Notes: generated from the sequence alone by a model not told the origin. A stretch of 64,000 nt of DNA from Geobacter sp. (GCA_003490025.1 DNJC01000089.1:55553-119552); one strand, 5' to 3'; positions 44,414 through 53,281 are shown, numbered from the stretch's first letter. A program made the numbers and translations.

Positions 44414-44474
44414 AGTTCAAAGTTCAAAGTTCAAAGTTCAAAGTTCAAAGTTCAAAGTTCAAAGTTCAAAGTTC
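44414..44474. repeat. Heptanucleotide tandem repeat (AGTTCAA)8
   Basis: Eight perfect copies of AGTTCAA plus AGTTC lie between ssrA and smpB. The same family of 7-mers (GTTCAAC, GTTGAAC, GTTCTAC) occurs at 59256-59480 and 54649. Confidence 0.95.
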
Positions 44475-44521
44475 CCAGGATTTTAACCTGGAACGTTGAA
44501 CATTGAACCCTGAACGGCTTC

Positions 44522-44995
44522 TCATTCCCTGTCCCTGCTGCCGCGGCTTCTCTCTTTCAGTCCTGCCACGATGTCGCGCTGCATGTCCTTCTGCTTCAAC
44601 ACTTCACGCTTGTCGTAGTTCTTCTTCCCCTTGGCCAACCCCAACTCGGCTTTCACCTTGCCGTCCTTGAAATAGATCCTGAGCGGGATCAGCGTGTACC
44701 CTTGCTCCCTTATCTTCGCAAAGAGTTTTACTATCTCTTTCTTGTGCAACAGGAGCTTACGCATCCGGTCGGGATCGTGGTTCTCCCTGTTGCCGAAGTC
44801 ATAGGGGAGGATATGGAAGTTGTGCAGGAAGGCTTCGCCGTTCTTTACCATCGCAAAGGAGTCGTTCAGGTTGGCTTTGCCGTTGCGAAGGGACTTTACT
44901 TCTGTCCCCTGCAGCACCATGCCTGCCTCGAAACGCTCCTCTATGAAGTAATCATGGAACGCCTTCTTGTTGTTGCAGATCAGCTTCTCACCCAT
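44522..44995 (-). CDS. smpB: SsrA-binding protein SmpB
   Basis: SmpB binds the tRNA-like domain of tmRNA and carries it to stalled ribosomes. This 157-residue protein shows NKKAFHDYFIEERFEAGMVL, GTEVKSLRNGKANLNDSF, the conserved RMRKLLLHKKEI helix, LIPLRIYFKDGKVKAELGLAKGKK (split by position) and the basic C-terminal tail KERSRGSRDRE. Start 44995 (MGEKLICNN) is preferred over 45025, which adds ten unconserved residues. Adjacent ssrA on the same strand supports the call. Confidence 0.96.
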   Translation of the reverse strand: MGEKLICNNKKAFHDYFIEERFEAGMVLQGTEVKSLRNGKANLNDSFAMVKNGEAFLHNFHILPYDFGNRENHDPDRMRKLLLHKKEIVKLFAKIREQGYTLIPLRIYFKDGKVKAELGLAKGKKNYDKREVLKQKDMQRDIVAGLKERSRGSRDRE

Positions 44996-45048
44996 AGAGT
45001 TTGATAGTAACAGATTACCCCGCAAAATGACAGGGGGAAAAGCTCCGT

Positions 45049-46293
45049 TTACGGTCCGTGGTAAAGCTCGCCGCGGATGTACACCTGCTCCAGTTCACAC
45101 TTCGCCAGCACCGCCGCTGACACGGACGCTCCGGGCTCTCCGACACCGGACAGAACGAGGAAATCCCCGTTCTTCCCGGCTTCCAGGGAACCCGTGCGCG
45201 ACTCGATGCCCAAGGCGCGCGCGCCGCCAAGGGTCGCCATCTCCAGAAGTTCCTCGGCGCTGAAGACGCCGGGTGACACCTGCTGCAGGAAACTGATCTC
45301 GTCCCACAGCGATAAGGAGTCATTGCTGGCGAGCGAATCGGTGCCGAGGGCAAGGGAGACACCGGAACTCTTGAACAGGCGATGCGGGGCGCTCCCCACA
45401 AAGAGCCTGTCGTTGCTGCGCGGGCAGAGGACGACGCTCGCTCCCCTCTCTTTCAAAAGGGCGACGTCAAACGGGGTCACGTGCACGGCATGGACGGCTA
45501 TGGTCGTTCGATCCAGCACCCCCATTTCATCGAGATAGCAGGTGGAGGTGGTCCGCATGGGATGGGGCAGGTACTGCTCCCAATGTGCCATGGGGTAGAG
45601 CACTTCCGCTATGGCTCCCGTCGTGTCGTGCATGAAGGCGGCTTCATCGGCCGTTTCGGACAGGTGCACCGCTTTCGGTATCCCCATCTTCCCTGCCAGG
45701 GCATGCAGGGCCTTGAACAGTTGCGGCGACACGGTATGCGGAGTGTGAGGGGAGACGCCGGGAAGAAGCCGGCCGCTGATGGTCTGAAGGACCGTCTCCA
45801 TCCTCTGCACCAGGGCCTCGCACTGCAACGGGTCGTGTCCGATGGCCTCAAGGAAGAGCCTGCCGCCGAGGGGAGACGCACACAGCAAGGGCGCCAGCGA
45901 GAAGTCGGAGAGGATGTCGCCCACCGAGGTGGTCCCCGATTCGAGGCACAGACGCACCCCCTCCCCTGTCGATAGTTCAAGCTCGCCCGGATGGAGCGCC
46001 CTCTTGATCTTCACGACCTGCTGAACCCATTCCACGTAACTCTTGGGAAGGTAGTCCAGTTCCTTGCGCACCTTCCAGGCGGAGAAATGGGTGAGTTCCA
46101 GGTGCGTGTGGGCGTTCACCAGCCCCGGCATGATGACGCAGCCGGGCAGGTCGGTGACGGGGGCGGAGATCGCGGCGCGAACTTCGTCGAGCCTGCCGAC
46201 GGCGGCGATGATCCCGTCCTCGACTGCGATGGCGCCCCACTCAATCGGGGGGGAACTGATCGGGAGCAGGTATGACGCGGCGTAAATTCTCAT
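45049..46293 (-). CDS. Amidohydrolase-family deaminase (TRZ/ATZ type)
   Basis: This 414-residue metal-dependent hydrolase has the N-terminal beta sandwich, PGLVNAHTHLEL (HxH metal site) near residue 55, HLSETADEAAFM near residue 205, VHAVHVTP near residue 270 and the catalytic aspartate in LGTDSLASNDSLSLWDE near residue 320. This pattern is shared by chlorohydrolases, methylthioadenosine/SAH deaminases and the MqnX aminofutalosine deaminase of menaquinone synthesis. The last is a reasonable candidate because Geobacter uses the futalosine route, but no other mqn gene is here. It follows panD on the same strand after about 307 bases. Confidence 0.75.
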   Translation of the reverse strand: MRIYAASYLLPISSPPIEWGAIAVEDGIIAAVGRLDEVRAAISAPVTDLPGCVIMPGLVNAHTHLELTHFSAWKVRKELDYLPKSYVEWVQQVVKIKRALHPGELELSTGEGVRLCLESGTTSVGDILSDFSLAPLLCASPLGGRLFLEAIGHDPLQCEALVQRMETVLQTISGRLLPGVSPHTPHTVSPQLFKALHALAGKMGIPKAVHLSETADEAAFMHDTTGAIAEVLYPMAHWEQYLPHPMRTTSTCYLDEMGVLDRTTIAVHAVHVTPFDVALLKERGASVVLCPRSNDRLFVGSAPHRLFKSSGVSLALGTDSLASNDSLSLWDEISFLQQVSPGVFSAEELLEMATLGGARALGIESRTGSLEAGKNGDFLVLSGVGEPGASVSAAVLAKCELEQVYIRGELYHGP

Positions 46294-46374
46294 ATAGGGG
46301 GACCTCAAAAGGGCGAAAGCTCCAGCCACAGAGCCTCACACGCCGCCGTTGCAGCTTCGTATCGATGGGTAACG

Positions 46375-46462
46375 CCCCTCCCCCCGTAGGGGGGAGGTTG
46401 GGAGGGGGGGAATTGGCCTGGCGCACCCCCTCCCTAGCCCTCCCACTCCGGGAGAGGGGACC
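46375..46462. repeat. C/G-rich palindromic element
   Basis: CCCCTCCCCCCGTAGGGGGGAGG and a following CCCCCTCCCTAGCCCTCCCACTCCGGGAGAGGGG-type stem fill the 307-bp gap between panD and the amidohydrolase. This is a common type of dispersed palindrome. The rest of the gap shows no gene. Confidence 0.7.
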
Positions 46463-46600
46463 TTTGGACATTACCCCCATCGGGAGATTCAATTCCGATA
46501 AAAAAAACGGGACGCTGACGAACCGATGCCTGATTATAGCAGGCATTTCGTGATCTATCAGCGCCCCTATTGTTTCAAGTCCGAAGGTTGAAAGCTCTGC

Positions 46601-47005
46601 CTAGTTTTTCCAGTGCACGCTCTTCAGCGTCCCCTGACCGGCCACTTCCTTGCGGGTTTCAAGCTGCCGGTTCCTGTCGTCGACGAAGACGAGCTTCGGC
46701 TCGTGGGCCAGGGCCTCGGCGTTGGACATGCTGACGAAGCTGGCGATGATGACCAGGTCCTGGGGCGCTACCAGCCTTGCGGCTGCGCCGTTGATGCAGA
46801 TGACGCCGGAGCCGCGCTCCCCCTCTATCGCGTAGGTCTCGAAACGGCTCCCGTTGGTGACGTCCCAGATGCAGACGGCCTCGTACGGGATGATGTCGGA
46901 GGCTTCCATGAGATCGAGGTCTATTGTGATGCTCCCCTCGTAATGCAGGTCCGCACCGGTGACCGTCGCCCTGTGTATCTTGCTCTTCAGCATCTTCCTG
47001 TCCAT
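46601..47005 (-). CDS. panD: Aspartate 1-decarboxylase
   Basis: PanD makes beta-alanine for pantothenate. This 134-residue proenzyme begins MDRKMLKSKIHRATVT; the self-cleavage site is YEGSIT, where Ser becomes the pyruvoyl cofactor. Other marks are IIPYEAVCIWDVTNG, the RFETYAI strand and GERGSGVICINGAAA. The start is 47005, 8 bases after aggggagggg; the family more often begins at the second Met (46993), so that is the alternative. It comes last in the panB-panC-panD string. Confidence 0.96.
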   Translation of the reverse strand: MDRKMLKSKIHRATVTGADLHYEGSITIDLDLMEASDIIPYEAVCIWDVTNGSRFETYAIEGERGSGVICINGAAARLVAPQDLVIIASFVSMSNAEALAHEPKLVFVDDRNRQLETRKEVAGQGTLKSVHWKN

Positions 47006-47009
47006 ATTG

Positions 47010-47849
47010 CTACCCCTCCCCTAATATAGTGTTGTCGATGAGCCGTACCGAGCCGACCCGCACCGCCAGCGCGAGCAGCGTTCTTTGATCCGCCTTTTCC
47101 AACGGGAGCAGGGTGTCCTGGTCCCGGAATTCGAGATAATCGACTTCCGCCCCGCTCTCTTTCTCTATCACTGCAAGCGCCTTGTCGCGCAGGGCTGCCA
47201 CGCTTTGCTCTCCCGCGTTGAACGCCTCGCGCGCCGCGGCTATGGAACGGGACAGACAGAGCGCCTGCTTGCGCTGCGTCGCGTCGAGCCGCGCGTTGCG
47301 GGAACTGAGGGCAAGCCCGTCGCTCTCCCGCACGATCGGCATGCCGACGATCTCCAGGTCCATGTTGAAATCGATCGCCATGCGCCTGATCACGGCCAGC
47401 TGCTGGAAATCCTTCTTCCCGAAGATGGCGAGCTTGGGGGCCACGATGTTGAACAGCTTGGCGACCACGGTGGTCACGCCGCGGAAGTGGCCGGGCCTGC
47501 TCGCCCCGCAAAGCTCGGTGGTGAGCCCTTCCACGTTCAGGTAGCTCTGGTACCCCGCCGGATACATGTCGGCCGCGGTGGGGGCGAAGATCACGTCGAC
47601 GCCCGCCTCGGAGGCGACGCGCTTGTCGCGCTCCAGGTCCCGCGGGTAGCTGTCCAGGTCCTCGTTGACGCCGAACTGGGTGGGGTTGACGAAAATGCTC
47701 ATGACGACGACGGCCGCGCGCCTGCGCGCCTCGACCATGAGGGAGGCGTGCCCCTCGTGCAGGTACCCCATGGTGGGGACCAGCGCTATCTGCCCATGAT
47801 GTTCACGCGCGTACTGCTGCATCTGCGCGACCGAGTTTATGACGATCAT
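47010..47849 (-). CDS. panC: Pantothenate synthetase
   Basis: PanC joins pantoate and beta-alanine with ATP. This 279-residue protein has the nucleotidyl-transferase motif PTMGYLHEGHASLM near residue 28 (HxGH), SIFVNPTQFG, FGKKDFQQLAVIRRM (the KDxQQ pocket) and the KMSKS-like SSRNARLD. Start ATG 47849 overlaps the panB stop by 4 bases; the longer frame to 48020 is a shadow of panB. The spacing to panD is 4 bases, so the three genes form an operon. Confidence 0.97.
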   Translation of the reverse strand: MIVINSVAQMQQYAREHHGQIALVPTMGYLHEGHASLMVEARRRAAVVVMSIFVNPTQFGVNEDLDSYPRDLERDKRVASEAGVDVIFAPTAADMYPAGYQSYLNVEGLTTELCGASRPGHFRGVTTVVAKLFNIVAPKLAIFGKKDFQQLAVIRRMAIDFNMDLEIVGMPIVRESDGLALSSRNARLDATQRKQALCLSRSIAAAREAFNAGEQSVAALRDKALAVIEKESGAEVDYLEFRDQDTLLPLEKADQRTLLALAVRVGSVRLIDNTILGEG

Positions 47850-48649
47850 TTGAAGGAATGCCTCTCTTCGGGGAATGTGCCGCCCTTGACGTCGGCTATG
47901 TAGCTTGAGACCGCCTCGGTGATGATCGGCGCGAGGTCCGCGTAGCGCTTGACGAACTTGGGGGAGTACTTGCTGCAAAGCCCCAGGATGTCGTGCAGCA
48001 CCAGGACCTGCCCGTCGCAAAGCGGCCCGGCCCCGATCCCAATGGTCGCGATGGAAAGCTCCGCGGTGATCCTGCCGGCGAGCGACATCGGGATCCCCTC
48101 CAGCACCACGGAAAAAGCACCGGCGCGCTCGATGGCGATGGCGTCGGCGATCAGTTTCTCCGCCTGTTCCTCGCCCTTCCCCTGTACCTTGAACCCTCCC
48201 ATGCGGTGCAGCGACTGCGGGGTGAGGCCTATGTGCGCCATGACCGGGATGTCCATGTCGGTGATGGCGCGGATGGTCTCCGCCACGTTGGCGCCCCCCT
48301 CGAGCTTGACGGCGGCGGCGCCGCCATCCTTGATCAGCAGGCCGGCGTTCATCCGAGCGCTGGTGAGATCGGTCTGGTAGGAGAGAAAGGGAAGGTCCGC
48401 CACGACGAACGCCTTGGGGCGCGCGCGGAGCACCGCCTTGGTGTGATAGATCATCTCCTCCATGGTCACCGGGAGGGTGTTGTCATGCCCGGCGACGACC
48501 ACGCCGACCGAGTCCCCGACGAGGATCATGTCGATGCCGCAGCCGTCCATGATTCCGGCGGTCGGGAAATCGTAGCAGGTAAGGACGGCGATCTTTTCCC
48601 CTTCGGCCTTCATCCTCTGAAAGTCGAGGATGGTTATCTTCTTCTGCAT
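47846..48649 (-). CDS. panB: 3-methyl-2-oxobutanoate hydroxymethyltransferase
   Basis: PanB makes ketopantoate from ketoisovalerate and methylene-tetrahydrofolate. This 267-residue protein has AVLTCYDFPTA, the metal-binding ILVGDSVG near residue 46, DLPFLSYQ, AVKLEGG near residue 114 and AHIGLTPQS near residue 137. The C-terminal region reads VLHDILGLCSKYSPKFVKRYAD, usual for the family. ATG 48649 follows caggagc. It is the first gene of panBCD. Confidence 0.97.
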   Translation of the reverse strand: MQKKITILDFQRMKAEGEKIAVLTCYDFPTAGIMDGCGIDMILVGDSVGVVVAGHDNTLPVTMEEMIYHTKAVLRARPKAFVVADLPFLSYQTDLTSARMNAGLLIKDGGAAAVKLEGGANVAETIRAITDMDIPVMAHIGLTPQSLHRMGGFKVQGKGEEQAEKLIADAIAIERAGAFSVVLEGIPMSLAGRITAELSIATIGIGAGPLCDGQVLVLHDILGLCSKYSPKFVKRYADLAPIITEAVSSYIADVKGGTFPEERHSFK

Positions 48650-48989
48650 ATGGAAACAGCTCCTGTTCTTCAACCGGTATACGACAAAATGAAACGGCGG
48701 ATTGACAGCCCCCCCCCGCCCCCCCTTTTTCAAAGGGGGGAGACTTCACTGCAGCCCGGATTCGGGACAAAAAAAAACGTCTCCGGGACGGAAGACGCTG
48801 TATAAGTACGCGCTGCGGGCACAATTCGGGCGCAGCACTACCAGCTATCGCTTCCCGTACCGGTTCCTCTCGGAATCCAGGCGGTATGTCCTGTTCATTC
48901 GGTGTTCGTTTGCGGCTCCACTTGAGTATAGCGGGCCAAACACCGTTAGCTAAATATCACAAACGATACTGCTAAGTCCATCTTTTTTT
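48650..48989. other. 340-bp gap upstream of panB
   Basis: This contains a palindrome at 48709-48741 (CCCCCCTTTTTCAAAGGGGGG). The rest shows no gene; 48790-48980 could include the panB promoter, but no clear -35/-10 pair was found. Confidence 0.5.
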
Positions 48990-50981
48990 CTACTCGGCGC
49001 TCGCCCTCATCTGTTCGAGCTCCTTGACGACCGCGCCGCTTTCCGCCTGGCGCTGCTCCATGCTGTCGAAAATTGCGTCCGCCATCCTCGTTACCGACTG
49101 GACCGCCCCCTTGATCTCCGTGCCGTCCACCGTCTGCCTTCCGGCGGCGTTCACCGTCTCGTGGCTCATCCCCTTGACGTCCTCAAGGGCGCGCGCCACG
49201 CTCTTGGTCGCCAGCGCCTGCTCCTTGGAGGCCCTGAAGATCTGCATGGTCATGGAACTCACGTCCTCGATGGTCCGGGTCACCAGCTGCACCGAGGCGG
49301 CCTGCTCCTCGGTGGCGAGCTTGATCTGCTGGGTCATGTCCAGCGCCTTCTGCGAACTCTCCAGGATGCTCGTCAGGGACAATCCTGTCTGCTGCCCGAG
49401 CTTCACCCCCTTTTTGACCAGTTCCTTGGTGACGGTGACGCTGTCGGCGGCAATCCGCGACTCCGACATGATCTCCTCGATGATGCCGGTGATCTCCCCG
49501 GTGGACAGGCCGGTCTGCAGCGAGAGGTTGCGGATCTCGTCCGCTACGACGCCGAAGCTCTTGCCGTATTCCCCCGCCTGCGCGGCAATGATGGAGGCGT
49601 TCAGGGCGAGCAGGTTGGTCCTCTTGGTGATGTCGTTGATGACGCTGACGAATCCCTCTATCCTGCCGCTGTTCGCGCTGAGCCGCTTGATCCCCTCGTA
49701 GGAGAGGTCGACGGAGCGCTGTATCTCGGCCAGGGCGTCGACCGTCTCGTTCACGATGTGGCTTCCCTGTTCCGCATGTTCCTTCACGCGTGTGGAAAGG
49801 TCGTGCGAATGCGCCGTGCTCTTCTCCACCTGCCGCAGCGTGGTGGTGATCTGCTCCATTGCGGAGACCGCCTTGTACACCGAGTCGGAAAGGGCGTCCA
49901 TGTTCTGCGTGATCTGGTCGGTGGCTATCGATATCTCGGCCGCGGAGACGCTCGCGCCGTCGACGGATTCCATGACGCCGTGCGCGGCGCCGTCTATCTT
50001 CAACGCGCCGTTGGCAAGGGAATCGGCCGCGCTCTTCAGCCGGAAGAGGTTGGAGGAGTAGCTTTCGCGGTTCTTGAGGAGTTCCGAGAAGGTCTTGCCG
50101 AGTTCGAGGGTGAGGAGGTCAATGGACTGCAGCAGGCTGATGCGCATGAAGGCCGCGGCGGCCTGGTCCGCGAAGAGACGGATGGTATCGACGTCGGTGT
50201 CGTTGAGTGCGCGGTGGCTCTTCTTGTTGTCCAGGCCGAACACCCCTATGGTCTCCCCCTTGAGGACGATGGGGCAGAGGATGAAGGTGGTGGAGCGGAG
50301 CGGCTCGATCATGTTGAAAGGGCGCTGCAGCATGAAGTCGGCCGGGTAGTTGGCGATGTTCTCTATGAAATAGACCTGCTTTTCGTTGAAGCTCTTGTAG
50401 ATGACCCCGGAGCGGTTGTCCAGCGGGAGCGTCACCTCGGGGCCCACGGGGGCCTCGTTTCCTGCGGTCGCCGCGAAATAGAGGAGTTTCCTCTCCGGGT
50501 CGGCCATGAGGACGTTGACCCGCTCGTACCCCAGCACCTCGTGCAGCCCCTCGACGCAGAGCGCTAGCACGTCGTCTTTGCGCACCGCCTTCTGGATCCT
50601 GCTGCCGATCTTGTGGAAGTTCTTGATATTGTTGTCGAGAACCTTGTAGCGGTTCTCGAAGAGCTTCTTCTGTGCGTCCACCTCCTGGACCAGCTGGTCC
50701 AGTCGCCCCCCCTTCGCGTGCAGTTCGTCGATCGCGCGGCCGATGAAGAAGCCGAAGATCGCCATCACGCAGGCGGTCCCCCCGCCCATGTAGGCGTAAA
50801 GCGCCATCCCCTGGGCGGTCTGGGTCATCTCCGAGAACGCCTGCGCTACCAGAGAGGTGTTCGGGTCTGCGAAGAGTAACAGGCGAACCAGGATCCAGCC
50901 CAGGGGCGCCGAAATGCCGAGGAAAAAGCCGATGAGCGCGTAGACAACACTTCTGTTGGCATCGGCGATAGGGTTCTTCAT
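48990..50981 (-). CDS. GAF-domain methyl-accepting chemotaxis protein
   Basis: This 663-residue receptor has two N-terminal transmembrane segments (about residues 12-35 and 60-80) with only a short loop between, so no periplasmic sensor. A GAF domain occupies about 130-280 (YERVNVLMADPERKLLYF, GVIYKSFNEKQVYFIEN and LKGETIGVFGLDNK). The signalling domain covers about 340-640, with NLLALNASIIAAQAGEYGKSF at its tip, close to but differing from the NAAIEAA consensus. It senses an intracellular signal. No che genes are adjacent, so it is an orphan. Confidence 0.88.
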   Translation of the reverse strand: MKNPIADANRSVVYALIGFFLGISAPLGWILVRLLLFADPNTSLVAQAFSEMTQTAQGMALYAYMGGGTACVMAIFGFFIGRAIDELHAKGGRLDQLVQEVDAQKKLFENRYKVLDNNIKNFHKIGSRIQKAVRKDDVLALCVEGLHEVLGYERVNVLMADPERKLLYFAATAGNEAPVGPEVTLPLDNRSGVIYKSFNEKQVYFIENIANYPADFMLQRPFNMIEPLRSTTFILCPIVLKGETIGVFGLDNKKSHRALNDTDVDTIRLFADQAAAAFMRISLLQSIDLLTLELGKTFSELLKNRESYSSNLFRLKSAADSLANGALKIDGAAHGVMESVDGASVSAAEISIATDQITQNMDALSDSVYKAVSAMEQITTTLRQVEKSTAHSHDLSTRVKEHAEQGSHIVNETVDALAEIQRSVDLSYEGIKRLSANSGRIEGFVSVINDITKRTNLLALNASIIAAQAGEYGKSFGVVADEIRNLSLQTGLSTGEITGIIEEIMSESRIAADSVTVTKELVKKGVKLGQQTGLSLTSILESSQKALDMTQQIKLATEEQAASVQLVTRTIEDVSSMTMQIFRASKEQALATKSVARALEDVKGMSHETVNAAGRQTVDGTEIKGAVQSVTRMADAIFDSMEQRQAESGAVVKELEQMRASAE

Positions 50982-51062
50982 GTCTAAGCCACCTCTTTGT
51001 TCGTTCTACTCAACGAGTTACGAAAGTAACGCCAAAAGCACTTCGGTTAAATTCTTCAAAAG

Positions 51063-51172
51063 CATGTTACGCGGAGAACGCGGAGTATCCGCACCATAAA
51101 AGCCTTCTCCGCGTACTCCGCGAGCAGTTCTCAGCGTCCTCCGCGTAACAGCTCTTTAAACCAAGTCACGCG
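51063..51172. repeat. Palindromic ACGCGGAGAACGCGG element
   Basis: GTTACGCGGAGAACGCGGAG (51066-) and CTTCTCCGCGTACTCCGCG plus CGTCCTCCGCGTAAC are inverted arms. A related element lies at 6971-7085. The 292-bp gap holds no gene. Confidence 0.65.
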
Positions 51173-51273
51173 GAGAGCGCCAGCGAAACCAGGACAGCCT
51201 TGGCCCTTTGGGAATGCTCCGGGGAAATTTTTTGCAGTCTATTCCAGAGATTAAGCAAAGTCAACAGTATCCT

Positions 51274-52359
51274 TCACCTGCCGAGCATGATGCCGAGGGC
51301 CTCTGCGTGCCGCACCAGCTCCCCGGCGGGGTCGATGAGGTTCAGGCTCCGTACCGCGTCCTCTATGGCGACCGAGGTGATGTGCCGCCCCTTGAGGCAG
51401 GCCATCTGGCCGAAGGCGCCGGTCTCGATCAGCTCCACCGCCTTGACGCCGAACCTGCTGCCAAGGCAGCGGTCGAAGGTCGACGGGGAGCCCCCCCTTT
51501 GCAGGTGCCCGAGCACCGTGACGCGGATATCCATTTCGAGGAACCCCTTGAGTTCGTTTGAGAAGGCCTCCCCCACCCCGCCCAGCCTCTCCACGACGGA
51601 CCTGCCGCCTGCGGCCTCCTTTACCACGCGCCCTCCCCCCTTGGGGAGCGCCCCTTCCGCGACGACCACGACGCTGAAGCGGCGGCCGCGCTTGCAGCGG
51701 GCCGTTATGGCGGCGTACACCTTCTCGATGTCGTAGGGGATCTCCGGTATGAGGATGACGTCCGCTCCGCCCGCCATCCCGGATTCGAGCGCGATCCATC
51801 CCGCGTAGCGCCCCATCACCTCCAGGACCATGACCCTGTGGTGACTCTCCGCCGTGGAGTGGAGCTTGTCGAGGGCGTCGGTGGCGGTCTCGACGGCCGT
51901 GTTGTAGCCGAAGGTGACGTCCGTCTCCAGGAGGTCGTTGTCGATGGTCTTGGGGACGCCGACGATGGGGACGCCGCGGCGCATGAGTTCCAGGGCGATC
52001 TTCAGGGAGCCGTCGCCTCCGACCACGACGAGCCCCGCCAGCCCGAGATGGTCGATCCTTGAGATGACCTCGTCCGAGACGTCGACCGTTTCCAGTTTCC
52101 CCTCGCGCATGATGGGGAAGGAGAAGGGGTTACCCCTGTTGGTGGTGCCGAGGATGGTTCCCCCCCGCGGCAGGATGCCGCGCACCTCCTCGATGCCGAG
52201 CGGGCGGCACTTCTCCGGATGCAGGAAGCCGTCGAAGCCGTCCTCGATGCCGATCACCTCCCAGCCGCGCCCGGTCGCTGCCTTCACCACCCCCCTGATG
52301 ACCGCGTTCAGCCCAGGGCAGTCCCCCCCTCCGGTCAGTATCGCTATTCTCTTGCTCAT
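51274..52359 (-). CDS. pfkA: 6-phosphofructokinase, group III
   Basis: Pfk phosphorylates fructose 6-phosphate in glycolysis. This 361-residue protein has ILTGGGDCPGLNAVIRG at the N-terminus, VGGDGSLKIA near residue 104, GVPKTIDNDL near residue 130, and the substrate helix EVMGRYAGWIAL near residue 166. The GGDGS glycine favours ATP, while the lysine of PKTIDND is typical of pyrophosphate-dependent and group III enzymes. This mixed signature is known from ATP-using group III enzymes such as the Streptomyces one. The phosphate donor is therefore probably ATP, not proven. Confidence 0.92.
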   Translation of the reverse strand: MSKRIAILTGGGDCPGLNAVIRGVVKAATGRGWEVIGIEDGFDGFLHPEKCRPLGIEEVRGILPRGGTILGTTNRGNPFSFPIMREGKLETVDVSDEVISRIDHLGLAGLVVVGGDGSLKIALELMRRGVPIVGVPKTIDNDLLETDVTFGYNTAVETATDALDKLHSTAESHHRVMVLEVMGRYAGWIALESGMAGGADVILIPEIPYDIEKVYAAITARCKRGRRFSVVVVAEGALPKGGGRVVKEAAGGRSVVERLGGVGEAFSNELKGFLEMDIRVTVLGHLQRGGSPSTFDRCLGSRFGVKAVELIETGAFGQMACLKGRHITSVAIEDAVRSLNLIDPAGELVRHAEALGIMLGR

Positions 52360-52381
52360 GCGCCCTCCAGTAACTGCGCCT

Positions 52382-52507
52382 CACGCAAAGCCGCAAAGGC
52401 GCAAAATAAAATCAGACTCAGGCTTCTCCTGGGGTAGGGGCGAATAATCATTCGCCCCTACCCTACACACCCCGTTCTTTGCGTCTTTGCGGCTTTGCGT
52501 GACTGTT
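52382..52507. repeat. Nested inverted repeat
   Basis: ACGCAAAGCCGCAAAGGCGCAAA at the left and TTTGCGTCTTTGCGGCTTTGCGT at the right are long inverted arms. Inside them GTAGGGGCGAATaatCATTCGCCCCTAC forms a second palindrome. It lies between pfkA and the peroxiredoxin, has no coding frame, and resembles a miniature element. Confidence 0.8.
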
Positions 52508-52517
52508 TCGGGGTGAG

Positions 52518-53162
52518 CTACCGCTGAAGCGTATCGAGGATCGCCTGCGGCTCGAGGCGGTTGTGCGCGTCGCTGTCGGCGTAACCGAGCATTATCCGCC
52601 TCTCCCGCCCGACCACGAAGGTGCCGGGGATCGGCAACTCCCACGACTGTTCGGCATTGAATGCGGGGAGGTCGACACCGAAGGAGACGTAGATATCGCG
52701 CACCCACTCAGGTACCTGGTACACCAGCCCGAACTGCCGCGCCGCCTTGTTCCCGAAATCGCTCAAGACCTCGTACTCCAGGAAGTTCTTGAGAAGGGTC
52801 GCCTGGGACTTGTCCGGACTCTGCGGCGAGATGGCCATGAGCGAGCCGCCGAGCCTCTGGACCTCGGGAAGGATCTTCTGGTATGCCCTCAACTGAAGGC
52901 TGCAGTAAGGTCACCATATCCCCCGGTAGAAGGTGACCACGACGGGCCCCTTTTCCAGGGCGGCCGAGAGCGAGATCGGCCTGCCCACGGCATTGGGGAG
53001 AGTGAAATCCGGCGCCTCATCGCCTTGCTTCAGGACCCGGTCCGTGATGCCGGAGAGGGCAAGATCGCGGCCGGCACGCTCCAGGAGATCGGCCTGCTCC
53101 GGCGCCAAAGGGGGGAGGGACTGCTGCAGTTCCTTTATCTGGGACCTGAGTTCGTTTTCCAT
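52518..53162 (-). CDS. Selenocysteine-containing peroxiredoxin-like protein
   Basis: This 214-residue AhpC/TSA-type peroxiredoxin is interrupted by TGA at 52911-52913 (residue 84), yet both sides are in the same frame and are one domain: EAPDFTLPNAVGRPISLSAA and VVVTFYRGIW before, PYCSLQLRAYQ and SLMAISPQSPDKS after. The stop falls exactly where the family has its peroxidatic Cys (RGxWCPYC), giving UxxC. A hairpin with a GU-containing loop follows 16 bases after the UGA. Reading through by selenocysteine is the best explanation. Start ATG 53162 follows acggaggtgg. It would reduce peroxides in the cytoplasm. Confidence 0.9.
52885..52900 (-). promoter_or_regulatory. SECIS-like hairpin downstream of the UGA
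   Basis: On the minus strand GCCUUC pairs with GAGGGC (6 bp) around the loop AGUU, 16 bases past the UGA. Bacterial SECIS elements have a small stem with a GU in the apical loop at this distance. Confidence 0.65.
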
Positions 53163-53281
53163 CGAACCACCTCCGTAAGGGGCTGGCTGCACAGCCACCA
53201 ATTCTACGCAGATTACCGGAAAGGTCAATAATTCCCTGGCTTAGCGGTATTTTTTCGGCCGCCGCACACATTCGCACAAAT

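Noticed and set aside
52518..53228. Peroxiredoxin pseudogene or frameshift
   Set aside because: Both halves are in the same frame, and the only stop is a UGA at the known Cys/Sec position with a hairpin after it.
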